DNA from: Comamonas odontotermitis
GTDB taxonomy: Bacteria > Pseudomonadota > Gammaproteobacteria > Burkholderiales > Burkholderiaceae_C
Assembly (NCBI RefSeq): GCF_014207855.1
Contig: NZ_JACHKZ010000033.1
Coordinates: forward strand, 1 to 39,617
DNA: 39,617 nt
Reading direction: 5' to 3'
Both the position numbers and the translations under genes were made by a program. The notes beneath the pieces were generated by a model. The model was not told the DNA's origin and did not search any database. It was given only the letters and a program-made list of their open reading frames with translations. This document shows, piece after piece, positions 16,021-22,394 of this stretch; the stretch's first letter is position 1; each line of letters begins with the position of its first letter.

Positions 16021-16557
16021 CTACTTTTTTAACGGCGTGGTGGATGGCGTCGCCTGCCAGGTCGCCCAGTCAGGCGCGCCATTGGCAATTGAGCGCATAT
16101 CATTCATCTCGCATTTAGATGCAATATCTGCTCGCGCCTCCTTTAACCCTTTCAGGGACACATCAAGATTGATTGGAGCCTTTAGAACGGTAGCCCCTTG
16201 AATCAAAAGCCGACCTTGGTCTAGCGACTCCAAGACCAAGACTGGAACACTGATCTTTTCTTTCTCATACGATTGAGTAATTGCAATCTCACTCGGATGC
16301 GATTTGCCAAAGCGGTACTGATAGTTATCCACGCCACCGCGTCGGCTGTAGTCAATCTCAATCTTGTCACTGCTTGTATAGATGATGTTTGAGTCCTTAG
16401 AGTACTGAGCAACGCAAACCTTTTCATCGGTCATTGCGCTGGCAGTAGCTATCGCAAGCCAGTCGCCGTGCTTCTTGGTGTACTTTGAGTCATCCGCAGA
16501 AAATGCCGTGCCAACAGCAGCGCCAAAGCCAAGTGCAAAAAAGACAAACGATCTCAT
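16021..16557 (-). CDS. Secreted periplasmic protein, possibly IalB-like
   Basis: 178 aa from the ATG at 16557, which has a near-perfect ribosome site (AGGAGGGGAC before ATG). A Sec signal peptide (MRSFVFFALGFGAAVGTAFS) is cleaved around residue 20. The mature part has the pattern GDWLAIATASAMTDEKVCVAQ and a late cysteine (ASKCEMNDM). This recalls invasion-associated locus B proteins, which carry GDW and conserved Cys. It is bounded by terminators and sits in a late tail operon, so it is probably a lysogenic accessory gene. Family call is tentative. Confidence 0.55.
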   Translation of the reverse strand: MRSFVFFALGFGAAVGTAFSADDSKYTKKHGDWLAIATASAMTDEKVCVAQYSKDSNIIYTSSDKIEIDYSRRGGVDNYQYRFGKSHPSEIAITQSYEKEKISVPVLVLESLDQGRLLIQGATVLKAPINLDVSLKGLKEARADIASKCEMNDMRSIANGAPDWATWQATPSTTPLKK

Positions 16558-16612
16558 GTCCCCTCCTAAACGAAGAGTCCATGTTAGCAAAAGTTAGTGC
16601 CAAAGCACCCTT

Positions 16613-16987
16613 TCAACTGCTTGCATAGTCAAACAATTCTGGGGCTTGCCGAAAGAACTCGGCAGTCACTTTCAGGCTGCGACCATACCAGCATGAAGGC
16701 CGACTGAAGGCCGACAGACTCAACTCAACGGCTGCAGCGGCCTTGTACCAATCGACTACAAACACGCCGGAGTCATTGAACCCTCGGGAAGTCATGGCTC
16801 GGATGTGATCGACAGCAAGGTCGATTGCAAAATCGACGTTCACATCGGCCTCTGTCCACTGCTCATCGTTCTCGCGAATGCTCTGCAATGACTTCAATTT
16901 GTCTGCAGCTATTGTCAGAAACATTTCGGCGAGTTGTCCGGACTTGGGCATTCCTTGCCCTAAGTTAGTGCCTGCTGTATCATTCAT
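16613..16987 (-). CDS. Hypothetical protein in the antirepressor block
   Basis: 124 aa starting MNDTAGTNLGQGMPKSGQL, with AAGGA 7 bp before the ATG. Predicted mainly helical and soluble, with no signal peptide or membrane segment. The C-terminal end (SLKVTAEFFRQAPELFDYASS) is also helical. No family recognised. It follows the KilAC antirepressor gene after an 85-bp gap holding a long hairpin, so it may be transcribed with it. Confidence 0.55.
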   Translation of the reverse strand: MNDTAGTNLGQGMPKSGQLAEMFLTIAADKLKSLQSIRENDEQWTEADVNVDFAIDLAVDHIRAMTSRGFNDSGVFVVDWYKAAAAVELSLSAFSRPSCWYGRSLKVTAEFFRQAPELFDYASS

Positions 16988-17023
16988 ATCGAATCCTTCT
17001 CTTGCCTGAGTGGGTTTTCACAT

Positions 17024-17059
17024 GAATCGCTCAACAAGGTCCAATTTGTTGGGCGATTC
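17024..17059. repeat. Long imperfect inverted repeat between antirepressor and next gene
   Basis: GAATCGC-T-CAACAA (17024-17037) pairs with TTGTTG-G-GCGATTC (17046-17059) across an 8-nt loop. There is no T-run on the minus strand; on the plus strand CCTTTT follows. It could be an mRNA hairpin downstream of the antirepressor frame or a protein-binding site. Confidence 0.4.
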
Positions 17060-17072
17060 GCCTTTTGGGGGT

Positions 17073-17786
17073 TCAATGCATCCCCGCTTGGCGAACTACA
17101 TCCGCCAGTTTCGTGAGGCCTCGTGCCGTTACGCGAACTTGAGTGCTTGTCCACTCGCTGCCGTCACTCTTCTCTCCTGTCGTGACCTTGTGCTCCAGAT
17201 GGCCAGACTGGATGCGGTCTTGGTATGCAAGCCAGCCAGTACCCATTGGACGGCGATATACCCAACCCTTCTCTTGCAGCAACTGCGTCAGCTTGCGCGG
17301 CTGGACTTGCAGTGTCTTTGCAGCGTCGGTGAGGCACAACGAGCCATCAGACATTGCGATTCGGTCGAAGCCTTCCGCTCTTGGCGACAGCTCGTCTACC
17401 TTGTTCTCTAGAACCAGCCTCTCCTGCTCTGCCTGCATAGCCATTTCGATCAACTGCAGGCGGGAAAGATTGGCCGGGCTAAGTGCTGGCTTTGCTTCCA
17501 GCTCTTGCCAGCGCTTCACTACCTTCATGCGGGCTACCGCGTCGTAACCCAGCAGCAAGGTCAAGCAGGTGTCCTTGTCCAACTCGTACTGTGGATACTG
17601 ACGGCCATCTTTTCCGGTGTAAGTCGTTGAATTCGCACATGGATTCAAATCTGAATCCGTGGAAATTGCCTCGACCATTGCACGGATATCGCGCATCACA
17701 TTGCCATGGTCCTTACCGGTCAGCTCTGCGATCTCGCGGCTGGTCATCGTCAGCGGGCCTTGAGGGAGTGAAGTTAGCGCGTTCAT
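17073..17786 (-). CDS. Phage antirepressor, Rha-like N-terminus plus KilAC domain
   Basis: 237 aa. The N-terminal Rha-type region (about 12-100) reads TSREIAELTGKDHGNVMRDIRAM and later LLLGYDAVARMKVVKRWQEL. A coiled linker (LSRLQLIEMAMQAEQERLVLE) follows, then a C-terminal KilAC/ANT domain (about 130-237) with the helix-turn-helix-like LTDAAKTLQVQPRKLTQLLQ and YQDRIQSGHLEHK. Such proteins interfere with phage repressors or regulate lysogeny. It is coupled by ATGA (17783-17786) to the small ribbon-helix-helix gene upstream, which probably represses it together with itself, as arc and ant do in the P22 immI region. Confidence 0.85.
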   Translation of the reverse strand: MNALTSLPQGPLTMTSREIAELTGKDHGNVMRDIRAMVEAISTDSDLNPCANSTTYTGKDGRQYPQYELDKDTCLTLLLGYDAVARMKVVKRWQELEAKPALSPANLSRLQLIEMAMQAEQERLVLENKVDELSPRAEGFDRIAMSDGSLCLTDAAKTLQVQPRKLTQLLQEKGWVYRRPMGTGWLAYQDRIQSGHLEHKVTTGEKSDGSEWTSTQVRVTARGLTKLADVVRQAGMH

Positions 17787-17959
17787 GCTGCGGCTCCTTG
17801 GGGTTGCGTGGTGGCTCTGGCAAAAGCACCTTCAATAAGGTGGTTGAGAAACCAAGCCTGCGATCTATCCCGCCTAGTGGCTTCCGCTTCGATCCAATCC
17901 TTCACTTCCTTCCGCACCTTGTGCTGGATGAAGCATGGCTTTTCTTTGTCTGTTTGCAT
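17783..17959 (-). CDS. Arc-like ribbon-helix-helix repressor
   Basis: 58 aa from the ATG at 17959 (MQTDKEKPCFIQHKVRKEVK). AAGG lies upstream; the longer frame to 18148 would overlap the operators and the divergent gene. The pattern is a short beta strand (CFIQHKV) followed by two helices (KEVKDWIEAEATRRDRSQAWFLNHLIEGAF), as in Arc/MetJ repressors, which bind as dimers to short inverted or direct repeats. It heads the minus-strand unit with the antirepressor and is transcribed from the promoter with a perfect TTGACA at 18019-18024. Confidence 0.7.
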   Translation of the reverse strand: MQTDKEKPCFIQHKVRKEVKDWIEAEATRRDRSQAWFLNHLIEGAFARATTQPQGAAA

Positions 17960-17986
17960 TTGATACCTTTTACATTCGCAGTTGAT

Positions 17987-18062
17987 GTGGACTCTATTAA
18001 GCGCCCACAAAAAGTGGATGTCAAGTGGACTCTTTGAAAGACCATCAAAAAGAGTCCACAAT
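17987..18062. promoter_or_regulatory. Divergent promoters with three GTGGACTCT operators
   Basis: The 9-bp box GTGGACTCT occurs at 17987-17995 and 18025-18033, and inverted (AGAGTCCAC) at 18051-18059. The leftward promoter has TTGACA (minus strand of 18019-18024) and CTTAAT (minus of 17996-18001) 17 bp apart. Boxes abut its -10 on one side and its -35 on the other. The rightward promoter candidate is TTGAAA (18034-18039), 17 bp, CACAAT (18057-18062), with its -10 overlapping the inverted box. A further CCAC-N5-GTGG inverted repeat lies at 18005-18017. This fits control by one or both flanking Arc/Mnt-like proteins. Confidence 0.75.
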
Positions 18063-18069
18063 TCATGCA

Positions 18070-18705
18070 ATGACAGATCGACACCAACAAAAGCCCTATC
18101 CGTTACGCATGCCGGATGACTTGCGTGCAAAGCTAGAGGACGCCGCAAAGGAAGGCTCGCGCAGCTTGCATGCGGAAATTTTGGCGAGGCTGGACGACTC
18201 CTTCTCGGGCGGAGGAGATGCAGACAAGGTCGCGCTCGTACTGAGCCACAAACTGTCTCGCGCAGAAGTAGAAGTCGGCTTTGAAAAGATAAAAAACCTT
18301 ACCACTACGTATGAGGCCTTCATTGCGTCACAAGCTGCAATTGAGCTAATGGAGGTTGTTGCGCGAAAAATTCCCTCCGCCAAGTTCGACGAGAAAATGG
18401 CTCAAGACATTCGCGCCATCAACGAAAAGCACAGCACTACCATCAAAGAGTCAGGTCCTCAACCGATTGATTTGCTAGAAAAGAAGTCGCGTGACGCGCT
18501 TGCCACGCATATCGAAAATAGCGATAAATTGATGGCTCGGATGCTGAACGACCACCCATTGAATGAGGCAAACAGGAAGACACTTCTTCAGCACTTCAAA
18601 GATGGAGATGGCGCGGACAACTACGAAAGAGTCGTGAAGAAACTGACGAAAATTGTTAGTGATGATGAAAGCGCCGAGCAAGCGCCCAAGCGCCCCAAAA
18701 AGTAG
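18070..18705 (+). CDS. Arc/Mnt-like DNA-binding protein with long C-terminus
   Basis: 211 aa from the ATG at 18070. The N-terminal Arc-type ribbon-helix-helix domain (PYPLRMPDDLRAKLEDAAKE, then GSRSLHAEILARLDDSF) spans about residues 9-48; the basic strand and SLHAEI turn are typical of Arc/Mnt. The remaining 160 residues are charged and helical, of unknown role, possibly for oligomerisation or binding a partner. It is transcribed divergently from the arc-like/antirepressor unit. There is no Shine-Dalgarno site, and the predicted -10 ends 7 bp before the ATG, so the mRNA could be leaderless. A terminator follows the stop. Confidence 0.7.
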   Translation: MTDRHQQKPYPLRMPDDLRAKLEDAAKEGSRSLHAEILARLDDSFSGGGDADKVALVLSHKLSRAEVEVGFEKIKNLTTTYEAFIASQAAIELMEVVARKIPSAKFDEKMAQDIRAINEKHSTTIKESGPQPIDLLEKKSRDALATHIENSDKLMARMLNDHPLNEANRKTLLQHFKDGDGADNYERVVKKLTKIVSDDESAEQAPKRPKK

Positions 18706-18712
18706 CCCAACC

Positions 18713-18734
18713 AGCCCTCTCAGGAGGGCTTTTT
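18713..18734 (+). terminator. Terminator after the Arc/Mnt-like gene
   Basis: AGCCCTC (18713-18719) and GAGGGCT (18724-18730) form the stem, followed by TTTT. It lies 8 bp past the stop codon at 18705. Confidence 0.75.
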
Positions 18735-18805
18735 CACGCGCTCTTCTTGAGCCAGAAGTAGGTATGGCGATTTCCACCATACCTTTTACGACATGGTCGC
18801 AAAAG

Positions 18806-19162
18806 CTAGTGACTTCGATTCGCAGAGGCCTTGCGCTGAGCCTCTTCCATCTGCTCTCGCATGATTGCGAGCGCGCCTCCGGCTATCTGGCGAACTTCCC
18901 GCCATAGCTCATTGCGGCGTTTGCCCTCAATCCCTTCTGAGTCCATCCAGGCATAAGCCACAGTGGCGTCAAAGGCGTAATAGCCGCCCATATGAGAGCG
19001 CCACTGGTCGGCATGGTCACAAAAGAGTTGGTAGGCATCCTCATGACCGGGATAGATAAAGACCGGTTCTGGCTGTGCAAGCGCCTCAACAGGGATTCCG
19101 AGGCGCTTCAATTCCTCTAGATCGGGGCCGGAATCAAAGTAGTCCCGACCTAGGGCAATCAG
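18806..19162 (-). CDS. Tail assembly chaperone T-domain, made by -1 frameshift
   Basis: This open frame carries 118 codons counted from the frameshift at 19162. The likely product is a 245-residue fusion with the upstream tail chaperone (127 + 118), analogous to lambda gpG-T. An internal TTG at 19111 could start a 101-aa protein but has no usable ribosome site. The sequence (FCDHADQWRSHMGGYYAFDATVAYAWMD) fits the DUF1799 family, usually found right after the tail chaperone in this phage type. The G-T fusion recruits tail tube protein to the tape measure during tail assembly. Confidence 0.75.
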   Translation of the reverse strand: MIALGRDYFDSGPDLEELKRLGIPVEALAQPEPVFIYPGHEDAYQLFCDHADQWRSHMGGYYAFDATVAYAWMDSEGIEGKRRNELWREVRQIAGGALAIMREQMEEAQRKASANRSH

Positions 19163-19168
19163 TTTTTT
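19117..19168 (-). promoter_or_regulatory. Programmed -1 ribosomal frameshift signal
   Basis: The slippery heptamer A-AAA-AAC (minus strand of 19162-19168) is in the correct zero-frame phase immediately before the TGA stop of the 19159-19542 gene. After an 8-nt spacer, CTAGGTCGGG (minus of 19144-19153) pairs with CCCGATCTAG (minus of 19117-19126) to form a 10-bp stem (one G-U) with a 17-nt loop. No stop interrupts the -1 frame. This is the standard layout of a bacterial -1 frameshift site. Confidence 0.88.
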
Positions 19169-19542
19169 GCTTTGGCTGCGCTGAGCGCCTCCAGGAAAGC
19201 GTTGAAGATCAGGAAGAAGATCCCACGATGCGCGTTCAGCAGCGAAGTGATGTTCTGCGCGTTGAATTCATCTGTCAGCTCCCAGCCGTCAGCGATCTTC
19301 TGCACCATTTCTGCCTGGGCGCGGTAGGTTGCCTGCAACTCTTCGGCTTCCGTGAGCATGTTGCTCTCGGCCTTCACCTTGTCGGCGATGCTGGAGAACT
19401 CGCCGGTCAGAGCCTGCAGCTCATCACCGGGGAAATAGTTGAAGCGGAACTTGATCGATTGGTTCGATTTTCCGGGCACTTGAAATTTGACAGCTTCTTC
19501 GAAAGTAGCGTTTGGGGCTACGGATGCAAGCGACTTCGCCAT
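19159..19542 (-). CDS. Tail assembly chaperone (G-like)
   Basis: 127 aa, AAGGA upstream of the ATG at 19542. It begins MAKSLASVAPNATFEEAVKFQVPG, with a beta-rich N-terminal half followed by helices (DELQALTGEFSSIADKVKAES, TYRAQAEMVQKIADGWEL). This is the pattern of phage tail assembly chaperones placed between the tail tube and tape measure genes. The final codons GCA AAA AAC hold the slippery site that yields the longer fusion. The short form is expected in excess, as with gpG in lambda. Confidence 0.82.
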   Translation of the reverse strand: MAKSLASVAPNATFEEAVKFQVPGKSNQSIKFRFNYFPGDELQALTGEFSSIADKVKAESNMLTEAEELQATYRAQAEMVQKIADGWELTDEFNAQNITSLLNAHRGIFFLIFNAFLEALSAAKAKN

Positions 19543-19562
19543 GGTGGTTTTCCTTATAGAAC

Positions 19563-19619
19563 AAAAAAACCCGCTCCGGAGCTACCAGGCGGGCATGAAA
19601 TGGCCCGCCGAAGCGGGCC
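19563..19619 (-). terminator. Hairpin pair after the tail tube gene
   Basis: On the minus strand GGCCCGC-TTCG-GCGGGCC (19602-19619) is followed by a second stem CCCGC/GCGGG (19570-19593) running into seven T. This partial terminator between tail tube and chaperone would lower expression of downstream genes relative to the abundant tube protein and protect its mRNA 3' end. Confidence 0.7.
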
Positions 19620-19629
19620 TTCTGGCGAC

Positions 19630-20283
19630 TTACGAACCTTGGTAAGTCTTGAGGGGGCGGAGCATGGACAGAGTCATGCGGCCAGTGGTGATGGCGTTGG
19701 AGGCCACAACCGGCGTTTCTTGGACGCTGATGTAGCCATAGCCATAGGAGATGGAGCCGCCGCTTGGCAGTGCCATGCGGATTGCTACCAACTTGTTGGC
19801 ACGGGAAGCTTTCAAGGCTTCCTTGTAGCCATTCAAGGTTGGGTCCCAGCCAAATTCCAGCTCCCAGCTCATTGCTGAGCGGGTGGTCGGGATCTTCACG
19901 CCGTACTTCTGCGACAGTGGACTGATTTCAGCGTATTGCTGCTCACCACCAGACGGGCTGATGGAGGTGACCTGCTGCAGCTCGGTCCAGCCCGTGATTG
20001 GCACCACAGAGCCAGCACTGGAACCCGGAGGGAACACAACGGTATCCGTTGTGTCCTCGTCCTCCAAGGTGATCGAGTTGGTGGCAGCCGTGCCAACGCG
20101 AAGAACAGCGTCGTTCAGGTCTTCCCAGCCCGTTTTCAGGATGAACGGCGCGTATTGCGCCAGCGCATGCCCGGTTGCCGTGATCACAGCGGGGTTGCCG
20201 TTGGAGATGGCGCTTACTGGAATTGCTGCTCCGTAAGCGGACGAAATTGCAAACCGGGTTCCGGTCGATACTGCGTAAGCCAT
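19630..20283 (-). CDS. Major tail tube protein
   Basis: 217 aa, lambda gpV-like in size and pattern: an N-terminal beta domain with GTRFAISSAYGAAIPVSAISNG, a central beta-rich body (WTELQQVTSISPSGGEQQYAEIS), and SWELEFGWDPTLNGYKEALKASRANKLVAIRMALPSG typical of siphophage tube proteins. It stacks in hexameric rings around the tape measure. AAAGG precedes the ATG. Strong hairpins lie on both sides of the gene, suggesting a tuned, abundant transcript. Confidence 0.85.
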   Translation of the reverse strand: MAYAVSTGTRFAISSAYGAAIPVSAISNGNPAVITATGHALAQYAPFILKTGWEDLNDAVLRVGTAATNSITLEDEDTTDTVVFPPGSSAGSVVPITGWTELQQVTSISPSGGEQQYAEISPLSQKYGVKIPTTRSAMSWELEFGWDPTLNGYKEALKASRANKLVAIRMALPSGGSISYGYGYISVQETPVVASNAITTGRMTLSMLRPLKTYQGS

Positions 20284-20297
20284 GTGGGCCTTTCAAG

Positions 20298-20319
20298 AAA
20301 AAAGACCCCTTCCGGGGCC
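20298..20319 (-). terminator. Terminator-like hairpin upstream of the tail tube gene
   Basis: On the minus strand GGCCCC-GGAA-GGGGTC is followed by six T (minus of 20298-20303), only 15 bp before the tail tube ATG. It would attenuate transcription from the head-tail joining genes, or act as a processing site giving the tube mRNA its own 5' end. Confidence 0.6.
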
Positions 20320-20392
20320 GATTTCTGCGAGGCTTTTGGCTTGCGAGTCCGTAAGGAGTGGCAGCGCCGCGAGGCAGGGTTAGAGAATCTGT

Positions 20393-20491
20393 TTAGATGG
20401 AGCGCTTTTCTAGCCAGCGCTCCCATGCGCTGATTGCACCTTTTGCAAGGCGGATCAGCGCGTGGTGAAGTTCTTTGGTGGCTTCGTTCAT
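20393..20491 (-). CDS. Small hypothetical protein coupled to tail terminator gene
   Basis: 32 aa: MNEATKELHHALIRLAKGAI, continuing SAWERWLEKRSI. The ATG at 20491 overlaps the stop of the upstream gene as ATGA, the same coupling seen through most of this operon, which is the main reason for calling it. It would be a single amphipathic helix. Function unknown. Confidence 0.5.
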   Translation of the reverse strand: MNEATKELHHALIRLAKGAISAWERWLEKRSI

Positions 20492-20844
20492 AGGCGGTCA
20501 TCCCAAATTGAGAAGTCCTGTCGGGAACCAAACAGCTTGGTGTCGAGTTCATAGTCAGAGCGCATTGCTCCCATAGGAATCACCTGCAGCGCAGAGAGAG
20601 ACAAGGCATCCTCAATCTGCAGTGCAATCCTGGTTGCCTCTGGCCGGGTCTTGGCCCACACGGAGATTTGGAAGACGCCGTTTCGCTTGTCGATCAGCTT
20701 TTGATCCAGGCTAGTGGGCGACTTGCCTCCAATCTGCTGGTAAGTGATCCAGGGCGCCTGCGCTCCAGGCAACGCAACATCAGGGTAGACATTGGCAGCA
20801 CCCGCAATGGCGTGAAGTACAGCAATCAGCTTTGGCTCAATCAT
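20488..20844 (-). CDS. Tail completion / terminator protein (DUF3168-like)
   Basis: 118 aa. MIEPKLIAVLHAIAGAANVYPDVAL is followed by PWITYQQIGGKSPTSLDQKLIDKRNGVFQISVWA, the core of DUF3168 proteins (tail terminator, gpU-like). They form the ring that caps the tail tube and joins it to the head connector. It overlaps the HK97-gp10-like gene by 8 bp and directly precedes the tube gene region, the usual place. Confidence 0.75.
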   Translation of the reverse strand: MIEPKLIAVLHAIAGAANVYPDVALPGAQAPWITYQQIGGKSPTSLDQKLIDKRNGVFQISVWAKTRPEATRIALQIEDALSLSALQVIPMGAMRSDYELDTKLFGSRQDFSIWDDRL

Positions 20845-21208
20845 TCAAAATCTCCCCAAGCTTTTGCTTCATCACTTCTGTGGCCTGCGCTCCAGCCTGA
20901 TATTGGGCAGTGCGCAAGAACGGTTGAGCAGGTGTTTTGCTGGTTCCACCCTCGATCAAATGCCCATGAGGAGCCTTTTTCTTGTTCCAGGAGATGTGAT
21001 AGGTGGCCCTCCCTTCCCAAGAACTGTCCCTGCTGAACACCTGATAGATGGCGCTTTTCAGCTTTCCAGACTTCACAGGCACGTTCACCTTCACCTGGTC
21101 ATACAACACCTGTGTTCCCGCCTGAGCAACGGGGCGAGCAGAGTTCTGAACCTTGATGGCCTTCGCCTCAAGGCCCTTCTTTAGCTTGCTAGCGTCAAAG
21201 CTGAACAT
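20837..21208 (-). CDS. HK97 gp10-family head-tail joining protein
   Basis: 123 aa. The family signature is visible in ARPVAQAGTQVLYDQVKVNVPVKSGKLKSAI followed by the strand-rich middle with YHISWNKKKAPHGHLIEGGT and the helix AQPFLRTAQYQAGAQATEVM. Proteins of this family take part in neck completion. AGAGGG lies before the ATG and the start overlaps the upstream adaptor gene by 14 bp. Confidence 0.8.
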   Translation of the reverse strand: MFSFDASKLKKGLEAKAIKVQNSARPVAQAGTQVLYDQVKVNVPVKSGKLKSAIYQVFSRDSSWEGRATYHISWNKKKAPHGHLIEGGTSKTPAQPFLRTAQYQAGAQATEVMKQKLGEILND

Positions 21209-21524
21209 CGTTCACCCTCTTACAGGTCAAGTCCATGAAATCACGCTTCTGCCCAGGCAGAACAGCGTCAATCTCATAGACAGCGCCCATGTAGATCACC
21301 CGCATTGCTGCAGTGATGTCGGTTCGCCAACGGATACGGATGGAAGCACGGACGATGGAGGTATCTGCACCTGAGCGGATGGACTCTGACCCCGACTGGT
21401 GCCGGACATTCGCCCACACGGAGACATGATCTGACCACCCATCAGGGTTTGGATTGCCCCATTCGTCAGTGCCGCCGCGCTTCTGAATCCTGATTCGGTC
21501 GCGTAGATCGCCTATGGTTGTCAT
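21195..21524 (-). CDS. Head closure / head-tail adaptor protein (SPP1 gp16-like)
   Basis: 109 aa. MTTIGDLRDRIRIQKRGG, the Trp-containing SDHVSVWANVRHQSGSES and the second-half strands (TAAMRVIYMGAVYEIDAVLPG) match the phage head-tail joining family of SPP1 gp16 / HK97 gp7. It forms the stopper ring under the connector. GGAGGG precedes the ATG at 21524. A terminator-bounded insert (21554-22334) splits it from the connector gene further upstream. Confidence 0.8.
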   Translation of the reverse strand: MTTIGDLRDRIRIQKRGGTDEWGNPNPDGWSDHVSVWANVRHQSGSESIRSGADTSIVRASIRIRWRTDITAAMRVIYMGAVYEIDAVLPGQKRDFMDLTCKRVNDVQL

Positions 21525-21553
21525 GCGCCCTCCTTCTTATGTTTGGCCTCGCT

Positions 21554-21579
21554 AAAAGACAAAGCCCTCCGAAGAGGGC
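21554..21579 (-). terminator. Terminator closing the membrane-protein insert
   Basis: On the minus strand GCCCTC-TTCG-GAGGGC is followed by TTTGTCTTTT. It ends transcripts coming from 22334 before the head closure gene resumes. Confidence 0.7.
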
Positions 21580-21644
21580 CTGAAATCGTCAATGCGAGTC
21601 ATCTATACTGCGTCAATATGTAAACCCAATGTGGGGGCCACTCG

Positions 21645-21758
21645 ATGTCAGAGCAAACTCCAAGCAACCCTTTTCCTCAACCGCCAACTGAGAAACGCGG
21701 CCCAGCGGAGCCATTCACCCAGGATCGCAAACCGAGGCCTGGTTTTGGAGTTGCCTGA
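21645..21758 (+). CDS. Small proline-rich peptide 1
   Basis: 37 aa: MSEQTPSNPFPQPPTEKRGP, continuing AEPFTQDRKPRPGFGVA. GGGGG lies upstream at a rather long spacing, and TATACT at 21604-21609 is a possible -10. The motif FPQPPTEK recurs in the next small frame. It lies on the strand opposite the late genes in a terminator-bounded insert. Coding potential rests on the ATG, the shared motif and tandem order; moderate to low confidence. Confidence 0.35.
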   Translation: MSEQTPSNPFPQPPTEKRGPAEPFTQDRKPRPGFGVA

Positions 21759-21760
21759 AC

Positions 21761-21850
21761 ATGCAAGCTCATTCCCCTCCCGCTCCGCCACCCGAGCCGG
21801 TTCACTTTCCGCAGCCTCCCACGGAGCGAAAAGAATGGCCTCCGCGCTGA
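21761..21850 (+). CDS. Small proline-rich peptide 2
   Basis: 29 aa: MQAHSPPAPPPEPVHFPQPP, continuing TERKEWPPR. It starts 2 bp after the stop of peptide 1 and shares FPQPPTE followed by basic residues with it, suggesting internal duplication. Its end lies 5 bp from the convergent stop of the membrane protein gene at 21855. No known family. Confidence 0.3.
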   Translation: MQAHSPPAPPPEPVHFPQPPTERKEWPPR

Positions 21851-21854
21851 TTGC

Positions 21855-22334
21855 CTAATGTGACGCAATAGCGGTTGCGACACAGAAGATGATGGGTGTC
21901 GCAATCGCCATGTACCGCACTCTGTCCAGCCATGTCGCACGTCGATCATTCGACGCGATGGTGATTTTGATGCGCTCATTCACGTTGCGTAATTCAGCCT
22001 CTCGTACTTGAATCTCTGAGAAATTCATCTCTGGACGATAGATGTTCAGAGGCAGGTTGTAGAGCAGCTGGGTGTTCATGGTCTTGATGCATTTCATCAT
22101 CAACACCATGGCCACCAGAGACAGCCAGACGGTAGAAGCGGCTATGCCTGCAATCCATGGTGTCATGCCGCCTTCAAACAGCTTGGCAGAATAGCCAATA
22201 CCCCCGCCAATTCCCACAAGAAGAATACTCAGCAGGGTCGTTGCTTCCTTTTGCAGGAATGCAGCTGTTTCCAATCTGCCCTTGAGGCACTCAATTCCAG
22301 CCCTCTCTGCCCAGTCAATATAGCTCCAGCTCAT
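21855..22334 (-). CDS. Three-TM membrane protein, accessory insert in head-tail genes
   Basis: 159 aa with an excellent ribosome site (AGGAGG, 5-6 bp). Membrane segments lie at about 33-52 (TLLSILLVGIGGGIGYSA), 58-80 (PWIAGIAASTVWLSLVAMVLMM) and 142-158 (MAIATPIIFCVATAIA). The segment between TM2 and TM3 is charged and helical. The layout recalls small membrane effectors of exclusion or abortive-infection systems, but there is no enzymatic domain. It interrupts the conserved connector-to-head-closure order and is followed by a terminator, so it is an accessory gene. Superinfection exclusion is a plausible role, inferred only. Confidence 0.6.
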   Translation of the reverse strand: MSWSYIDWAERAGIECLKGRLETAAFLQKEATTLLSILLVGIGGGIGYSAKLFEGGMTPWIAGIAASTVWLSLVAMVLMMKCIKTMNTQLLYNLPLNIYRPEMNFSEIQVREAELRNVNERIKITIASNDRRATWLDRVRYMAIATPIIFCVATAIASH

Positions 22335-22394
22335 TCAAGCCTCCTTCGTTTGTGCTCGATAGTATTTTGGCCCGCCAGGCGCGCTCCTCAATCC

